From positions 1-28,716 of the forward strand of contig JAIPIE010000002.1 in assembly GCA_021734825.1 (NCBI GenBank): a DNA stretch of 28,716 nucleotides, in the 5' to 3' direction. The notes beneath the pieces were generated by a model. That model had not been told where the DNA came from. It searched no databases and saw only the letters and a program-made list of their open reading frames with translations. Below are positions 23,871-28,716 of this stretch, in pieces. A program made the translations under genes and the position numbers. This stretch comes from Patescibacteria group bacterium (lineage in GTDB: Bacteria; Patescibacteriota; Patescibacteriia; Patescibacteriales; UBA12465). Position 1 is the first letter of the stretch; each line of letters starts with the position of its first letter.

Positions 23871-25502
23871 ATGTCATATTTACAGAGACTAATTAGTCGT
23901 CCCATTACCAGTATTACCGCTGCCGCCGCTTTAGTGGCGTCCTTTTCCGTGGCTTCACGTTTCTTGGGTGTTATTAGGGACCATATTTTGGCTGGTAGTT
24001 TCGGTGCCGATTTAAGTATGGATATGTATTACGCTGCTTTTAGGGTGCCTGATTTTATCTATAATTTAGTGGTTTTGGGTGCTTTGTCAGCCGGTTTTAT
24101 ACCAATTTTTTCGGAGATGATCAAAAAGTCAGAAATGCACTTAGCCACCAAAGAGACGCTAGTTAAATTAGCCAGTAATATTTTTAATGCTTTGTTATTG
24201 ATGATTATCTTTTTGTCTATTTTAGGTATTATCTTTGCGGATACTTTAACTGCTTGGGTAGCCCCAGGATTTAGCTTTGAAGCAAAGATGCAAACAGCCG
24301 TCTTAACTAGAATTATGTTTTTGTCACCGATATTTTTAGGTATGTCTGGAATTTTGGGTGGTATTTTACAGAGTTATAAACGTTTTTTTGTTTATTCGCT
24401 GTCGCCCATATTTTATAATCTTGGTATTATTTTTGGCGCCTTAGTGCTCGTGCGTCATTATGGCTTACCTGGGCTGGCCTGGGGCGTAGTTATTGGTGCC
24501 TTTTTACATTTTGCGGTACAATTACCGACTGTTTGGCAATTAGGTTTTCGTTATAGCTTTTATTTAGATTTGAAAGATAAAAGCTTAAGACAAATTGCTC
24601 GCATGATGGGGCCACGAACTTTATCCTTAGCGGTTTCACAAATTAATTTACTGGCAATGACGGCCTTTGCCTCCACTTTAGATAGCGGTTCTTTAAGTAT
24701 ATTTAATTGGGCCAACAATCTTCAGTCTTTTCCTTTAGGTGTCTTTGGTATTTCTTTCGCCGTAGCTGCTTTCCCATTCTTATCGGAAAATGCTTACAAG
24801 ATGGAAGAATTAAAAATCCGCTTTTCTTCCACTATTCGTCAGATCTTATTTTTTATTATTCCTGCTTCAGTGTTAATTATTACTTTAAGAGCGCAGATTA
24901 TACGTGTTGTTTTAGGTAGTGGCGCTTTTAACTGGACTGATACAGTTTTAACTATGGATACTTTGGGCTTTTTTGCGCTTAGTTTATTTGCTCAAGCAAG
25001 CATTCCTCTCTTAGTGCGCATGTTTTATGCTCGACGTGATTCTTGGACGCCATTTTATTTGGGCTTAGTCTCAGTATTCGTAAATATTGGTTTAGCTTAT
25101 TATTTGCGTCAGTATTTTGGCGTCGCTGGTCTTGCTCTTGCTTTTTCTATTGCTAGTATTTTTAATTTCCTTTGTTTGTGGCTCTGGCTTTATGTTAAGG
25201 TCGGGTCTTTAGATATTGATAAAATATTTAATTCTGTTTTGAAATTTTTAGCAGCCGGCATCGGCACAGGCTTAGTGGTGCAGGCCTTAAAATTTCTAGT
25301 CTGGCCTTTTATTGATATGCAAACTTTTGCTGGCGTCTTTATACAAATGACGGTAGCTGGTACGGGTGGATTAATTGCCTATATTCTGCTTTGTTATTTA
25401 TTTAAGAGTGAAGAACTATTAGCCGCCATCATTGTTTTTAAAAGACGCTTGCCTTGGAAAAAAACTAATTTAGCTGATCAGGGCGAGGCTAGGGGATTAT
25501 AG
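23871..25502 (+). CDS. murJ: MurJ-family lipid II flippase
   Basis: A 543-residue polytopic membrane protein of the MurJ/MviN (MOP) superfamily, which flips lipid II to the outer face of the membrane. The N-terminal signature VASFSVASRFLGVIRDHILAGSFGAD carries the conserved Arg of the SRxLGxxRD motif. It is followed by AFRVPDFIYNLVVLGALSAGFIPIF, a conserved MurJ core segment. About 14 helices are expected along the length, for example LLMIIFLSILGIIF. The length is typical, and the charged C-terminal tail (KRRLPWKKTNLADQ) is cytoplasmic. It closes the surface-glycan operon 13 bases after the GT-C gene. Given these neighbours it could flip another lipid-linked glycan, but lipid II is the default assignment. 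Confidence 0.9.
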   Translation: MSYLQRLISRPITSITAAAALVASFSVASRFLGVIRDHILAGSFGADLSMDMYYAAFRVPDFIYNLVVLGALSAGFIPIFSEMIKKSEMHLATKETLVKLASNIFNALLLMIIFLSILGIIFADTLTAWVAPGFSFEAKMQTAVLTRIMFLSPIFLGMSGILGGILQSYKRFFVYSLSPIFYNLGIIFGALVLVRHYGLPGLAWGVVIGAFLHFAVQLPTVWQLGFRYSFYLDLKDKSLRQIARMMGPRTLSLAVSQINLLAMTAFASTLDSGSLSIFNWANNLQSFPLGVFGISFAVAAFPFLSENAYKMEELKIRFSSTIRQILFFIIPASVLIITLRAQIIRVVLGSGAFNWTDTVLTMDTLGFFALSLFAQASIPLLVRMFYARRDSWTPFYLGLVSVFVNIGLAYYLRQYFGVAGLALAFSIASIFNFLCLWLWLYVKVGSLDIDKIFNSVLKFLAAGIGTGLVVQALKFLVWPFIDMQTFAGVFIQMTVAGTGGLIAYILLCYLFKSEELLAAIIVFKRRLPWKKTNLADQGEARGL

Positions 25503-25580
25503 CTAAGACTTGCTTGGCCTTAAAATTAATGTTAAGGTGTTTGAGCGAAAAGAATCTGAAAATATCAATTTTTTTGCTAA

Positions 25581-25586
25581 TATAAT
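25581..25586 (+). promoter_or_regulatory. -10 box of a candidate lepA promoter
   Basis: A perfect TATAAT 20 bases before the lepA ATG. The best upstream hexamer is weak (TGAAAA, 18 bases away). The start would be near 25593, leaving a leader of about 14 bases without a Shine-Dalgarno site. Confidence 0.5.
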
Positions 25587-25606
25587 TTAATTATTATCTT
25601 TTTTTC

Positions 25607-27412
25607 ATGAGCGAATCTAGTAATAAAATTCGTAATTTTGCCATTTTGGCCCATATTGATCACGGTAAGTCTACTTTGGCTGACCGCATGCTTGAAATAA
25701 CGGGAACGGTTGATAAGAGAAAAATGAAAAATCAGATTTTGGACGGCATGGATATTGAGCGTGAACGTGGAATTACTATTAAATTGCAACCAGTCACCAT
25801 GCAATATCAAGGTTATCAATTAAATTTAATTGACACTCCGGGGCATGTTGATTTTTCTTATGAAGTTTCTCGTTCTTTAGCGGCGGTGGAAACGGCTGTT
25901 TTATTAGTTGACTGCACCCAAGGTATTCAAGCACAAACTCTAGCTAATCTTTATTTAGCTTTAGAACAAGATTTAACTATTATTCCGGTGGTTAATAAAA
26001 TTGATTTACCTGCCGCTAATGTACCGAAAACAAAAGCAGAGATTGTTCGTCTTTTGGGTTGTCGTGAGGAAGAAATATTAACTTCTTCCGGTAAAACCGG
26101 AGAGGGGGTGGAATCAATCTTACAAGCCGTTATTGCTCATGGCTTGGCTCCGAAAAAAGAAAGTGAAGCCGTTTCTAGAGCGTTAATCTTTGATTCAAAA
26201 TACGATGAGTATAAAGGCGTGGTTGCTTTCATCCGCATCTTTGAAGGTGAGTTGCGTAAAGGTGATAAAATTAAATTATTAGCTACGGATGCACATAGTG
26301 AAGCTTTAGATGTTGGTGTTTTTAAGCCTGAATATCATCCGACCGCTTCTTTGCAGTCGGGAGAGATTGGTTATGTTGTTACCGGTTTTAAACAAGTGGG
26401 CGATTGTCGTGTGGGAGATACTTTAATTGCTGGCAATTCTAAAGAAGAGGTTCAAGCTTTGGCCGGCTACAAAGAAGTGATGCCGATGGTTTTTGCCGGC
26501 GTGTTTCCGCGAGAAGGTAGCGACTTTGAAGACTTACGTGAAGCAATGGATAAATTAAAATTGAATGACGCCGCCCTGTCATATGAACCGGAACGATCAG
26601 ATGCTCTTGGCTTTGGCTTTCGTTGTGGTTTTTTAGGTCTTTTGCATTTAGAAATTTTTCAGGAAAGATTGCGCCGTGAATACGGCTTGGATTTGATTGT
26701 TACTGTACCGAGCGTGGCCTATAAAGTAACTAGTAAAAATGGGGAAGAGCTGGTTATTCGTACTCCACAGCGCTTGCCTGATCCAAATGAAATTTCCTTG
26801 ATTGAAGAGCCGTGGGTAAAACTTGATGTTATTACACCGCAAGAATATATCGGTAATATTATGAGCTTGTCTCAAGAAAAAAAAGGTATTTATAAAAATA
26901 CCGAGTATATTTCTGCTGGCAGCGATGAGGCTCGAGCAATTTTGCATTATCACATGCCTTTATCGGCCATCTTAACCGATTTTTACGATAAGATTAAAAG
27001 TGTTTCCGCTGGCTATGCTTCAATTAACTATGAATATTTAGATTATCGGGTAGCTGATGTTGTGCGTATGGACATATTGGTGGCCGAAGAACAGATTGAA
27101 GCTTTAGCGACAATTGTTTATCGTGATGACGCTTATCGACAGGGTAAGGCAATTGTTGATATTTTAAAAGACACTTTACCTCGACAAATGTTTGCTTTAA
27201 AAATTCAAGCTGCCTTAGGTGGCAAGGTTGTGGCCGCTGAACGTTTGTCAGCAATGCGTAAAGATGTAACGGCTAAACTTTACGGCGGTGATGTTACTCG
27301 TAAAAGAAAACTTTTAGAGAAACAGAAAAAGGGTAAAAAGAAAATGATGGCCGCCGGGAAGGGTAGTGTTGATATTCCTCCTGAAGCTTTTGTTAAAATA
27401 TTAAAGAGATAA
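25607..27412 (+). CDS. lepA: Elongation factor 4 (LepA)
   Basis: A 601-residue translational GTPase, full length for LepA. It binds the ribosome and affects translation initiation and elongation fidelity. GTPase motifs are G1 AHIDHGKST at 15-23, G2 RERGITIK at 54-60, G3 DTPGH at 77-81 and G4 NKID at 131-134. The domain layout then follows LepA rather than EF-G: EPWVKLDVITPQEYIGNIMSLSQEKKGIY in the EF-G-V-like region, and the LepA-specific C-terminus GGDVTRKRKLLEKQKKGKKKMMAAGKGSVDIPPEAFVKILKR. A hairpin without a T-run (25518-25537) and a TATAAT lie upstream, so it is probably expressed on its own. Confidence 0.98.
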   Translation: MSESSNKIRNFAILAHIDHGKSTLADRMLEITGTVDKRKMKNQILDGMDIERERGITIKLQPVTMQYQGYQLNLIDTPGHVDFSYEVSRSLAAVETAVLLVDCTQGIQAQTLANLYLALEQDLTIIPVVNKIDLPAANVPKTKAEIVRLLGCREEEILTSSGKTGEGVESILQAVIAHGLAPKKESEAVSRALIFDSKYDEYKGVVAFIRIFEGELRKGDKIKLLATDAHSEALDVGVFKPEYHPTASLQSGEIGYVVTGFKQVGDCRVGDTLIAGNSKEEVQALAGYKEVMPMVFAGVFPREGSDFEDLREAMDKLKLNDAALSYEPERSDALGFGFRCGFLGLLHLEIFQERLRREYGLDLIVTVPSVAYKVTSKNGEELVIRTPQRLPDPNEISLIEEPWVKLDVITPQEYIGNIMSLSQEKKGIYKNTEYISAGSDEARAILHYHMPLSAILTDFYDKIKSVSAGYASINYEYLDYRVADVVRMDILVAEEQIEALATIVYRDDAYRQGKAIVDILKDTLPRQMFALKIQAALGGKVVAAERLSAMRKDVTAKLYGGDVTRKRKLLEKQKKGKKKMMAAGKGSVDIPPEAFVKILKR

Positions 27413-27413
27413 A

Positions 27414-27497
27414 TCAATAATATTAATTCAAAATTCAACAATTCAAAATTCAATAATTATTAATCTTTGAATCTTGAATCTTGAATCTTTGAATCTA
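27414..27497 (+). repeat. Palindromic heptamer repeat, copy 3 (after lepA)
   Basis: The left arm (27426-27454) is built of ATTCAA-type units. The right arm (27465-27496) has four tandem TTGAATC-type heptamers, one with an extra T. The arms are inverted relative to each other and can form a long, imperfect hairpin. Bases 27455-27475 match 15659-15679 exactly. It begins right after the lepA stop codon. Confidence 0.78.
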
Positions 27498-27505
27498 TTT
27501 ACTTT

Positions 27506-27607
27506 ATGAAAAGACGCAAAAAGATCATTAAAGTCGCCTGGACAATTATGTCAGTGATTATTATTATTTCTATGATTATCTTTACTTTCGGAGCGACATT
27601 TTTTTAA
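27506..27607 (+). CDS. 33-residue single-helix membrane peptide
   Basis: ATG at 27506 and TAA at 27605-27607 encode MKRRKKIIKVAWTIMSVIII followed by ISMIIFTFGATFF. A basic start (MKRRKK) leads into one membrane helix of about 22 residues, so by the positive-inside rule the N-terminus is cytoplasmic. It lies 93 bases after lepA and 6 bases before recJ. The clean basic-then-hydrophobic architecture and tight spacing to recJ argue that it is a real gene, though it is short enough to be missed by standard thresholds. I recall similar tiny membrane ORFs in Patescibacteria, but that is memory and not a search. The function is unknown. Confidence 0.6.
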   Translation: MKRRKKIIKVAWTIMSVIIIISMIIFTFGATFF

Positions 27608-27613
27608 GTTTGT

Positions 27614-28716
27614 ATGCATAAAAATTGGAAAATATCGGAATTAGCGCCAGTAGAATTTAAACAGTCTGTGCCGGAGGCAGATGATGTTTTGCTTGATATT
27701 CTTTGGAATAGAGGTTTGCGGAGTTCGGAAGCGGTGCGGGCTTTTTTAAGTGATGAAATTGAGCCTGCTCTCAGTCTTGATTTATCTGATAATGCTAGTT
27801 TAGTGTTTTATGACCCCTTTCTCTTTCGTGATATGCAAAAGTCAGTTGACTTGATTATTAAACATATTAAAGCTGGACATAAGATTATTGTGTATGGTGA
27901 TTATGACGCTGATGGTGTAACTTCATCGGCAGTTTTAGCGGAAGCTTTAACTACTTTACACGCTAAAGTTGAGGTTTATTTGCCCGATCGAGTTAGCGAG
28001 GGCTATGGTTTAAATAAAGAAGCCTTAAAACAATTAAAAGATAATGGAGCAGAATTAATCATTACCGTTGATAATGGTATTAGAAATAAGGCGGAGGTAG
28101 AATTTGCGCAGCAGCTTGGCCTGGAAGTTATTATTACCGACCATCATGTTTTGCCGGAGACAAAAGAGGAATTACCAGATTGCCCTATTATTGACCCAGC
28201 CGATAAAAGTGATACCTATCCTTGGCCATTTTTGGCTGGTGTGGGCGTGGCCTTTAAATTGGTCTCAGCTGTTTTATCTCAATCGAAACTAGAAACTGAG
28301 CAAAAGCGTTTGATTGCGGAAAGATCTTTAGATTTAGTGGCGGTTGGCACGATTGCCGATATGGTAAGCTTATTGGGAGAAAATCGTATTTTAGTAAAAA
28401 AGGGATTAGAGATATTAAATCAGAACCGGCGACTTGGCTTAAGAGAAATTTTTAAGACGGCAAAAATTGCGATTGATAAGCCACTTGAAGCTTGGAATGT
28501 TGGCTGGCAACTTGGGCCACGTCTAAATGCTGCTAGTCGTATGGGGCATGCTAATAGCGCCTATGCTCTGATTGTGGCCGATAAAGAAAAAGAGGCCAAG
28601 GAGTTAGCCTTGGAATTGAATCAACGCAATCAAGAACGTCAACAAATTACGGAAAATATTATTAAGCAAGTAGAAGCACAAATTGAGGTCAAGAATTTAC
28701 CTCAAATTATTATTGG
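27614..28716 (+). CDS. recJ: Single-stranded-DNA-specific exonuclease RecJ (partial, 3' end outside window)
   Basis: An open frame from ATG 27614 to the window edge gives 367 residues of the DHH-family 5'-3' exonuclease RecJ, which trims single strands in recombination and repair. Motifs of the catalytic core are YGDYDADG (94-101), TVDNG (151-155) and ITDHH (174-178). The later GVGVAFKL (209-216) and AVGTIADMVSL fit the DHH domain. GPRLNAASRM at 301-310 is the RecJ GPRLNAAGRM motif with Ser for Gly. The DHHA1 and OB domains should lie beyond base 28716. The start is 6 bases after the small membrane peptide. No Shine-Dalgarno site is seen. Together with ruvC it adds to the recombination genes in the window. 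Confidence 0.94.
   Translation, partial: MHKNWKISELAPVEFKQSVPEADDVLLDILWNRGLRSSEAVRAFLSDEIEPALSLDLSDNASLVFYDPFLFRDMQKSVDLIIKHIKAGHKIIVYGDYDADGVTSSAVLAEALTTLHAKVEVYLPDRVSEGYGLNKEALKQLKDNGAELIITVDNGIRNKAEVEFAQQLGLEVIITDHHVLPETKEELPDCPIIDPADKSDTYPWPFLAGVGVAFKLVSAVLSQSKLETEQKRLIAERSLDLVAVGTIADMVSLLGENRILVKKGLEILNQNRRLGLREIFKTAKIAIDKPLEAWNVGWQLGPRLNAASRMGHANSAYALIVADKEKEAKELALELNQRNQERQQITENIIKQVEAQIEVKNLPQIII

Noticed and set aside
25518..25537. Terminator after murJ
   Set aside because: CCTTAA/TTAAGG form a 6-bp stem, but no T-run follows, so it is not called as an intrinsic terminator.
27426..27497. CRISPR-like array
   Set aside because: The units are 7-base tandem and inverted repeats with no spacers, and no cas genes are nearby.
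1..28716. UGA recoded to glycine (as in Gracilibacteria/Absconditabacteria)
   Set aside because: All long genes are intact under the standard code, and TGA serves as a stop at 21371-21373.

Overview
The window looks like chromosome from a Candidate Phyla Radiation (Patescibacteria) bacterium, most likely a parcubacterial lineage. The phylum assignment is inference. It rests on AT-rich sequence, few Shine-Dalgarno sites, short intergenic gaps, a 33-residue membrane peptide between lepA and recJ, a Mur ligase lacking the usual N-terminal domain, and housekeeping genes mixed with surface-glycan genes. The standard bacterial code fits: the 500-aa gene at 19871 ends in TGA, and no long gene needs TGA to be read through. 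No rRNA, tRNA, CRISPR array, insertion sequence or prophage is visible.

Layout. 1-125: the last codons of an upstream gene and a hairpin terminator shared with the convergent SIS-domain gene. 128-1048 (minus): SIS-domain sugar-binding protein, divergent from yebC, with overlapping near-consensus promoters between them. 1156-7585: a co-directional run of yebC, ruvC, glycogen synthase 1, a GH57 glycosidase, an APH-fold kinase and glycogen synthase 2. The last four form an alpha-glucan island. 7703-10357: ftsK with its own promoter and a very acidic C-terminal tail. 10445-11857: MurE-like ligase, apparently expressed from a near-leaderless promoter. 11858-12268: a 411-base gap with promoters, hairpins and a stem-loop just before rpoB. 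12269-19700: rpoB and rpoC, separated by a palindromic heptamer repeat and closed by a strong terminator. 19871-25502: a surface-glycan operon of a membrane-anchored unknown, a 57-aa membrane protein, a GT2 glycosyltransferase, a TMTC-like GT-C enzyme with TPRs, and a MurJ flippase. 25607-28716: lepA, a second palindromic heptamer repeat, the tiny membrane peptide, and recJ running off the end.

How the genes may work together. The GlgA/GH57/kinase/GlgA set suggests synthesis and remodelling of an alpha-glucan. No ADP-glucose pyrophosphorylase, phosphorylase or GH13 branching enzyme is in view. The GT2 / GT-C-TPR pair fits a scheme in which a cytoplasmic enzyme charges a polyprenyl phosphate with sugar and the membrane enzyme transfers that sugar to an extracytoplasmic acceptor. 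MurJ and the Mur ligase indicate peptidoglycan synthesis, and FtsK, RuvC and RecJ serve chromosome handling. The most unusual signals are the alpha-glucan island, the glycosylation operon, the structured rpoB leader, the 3'-flanking heptamer repeats and the acidic FtsK tail.
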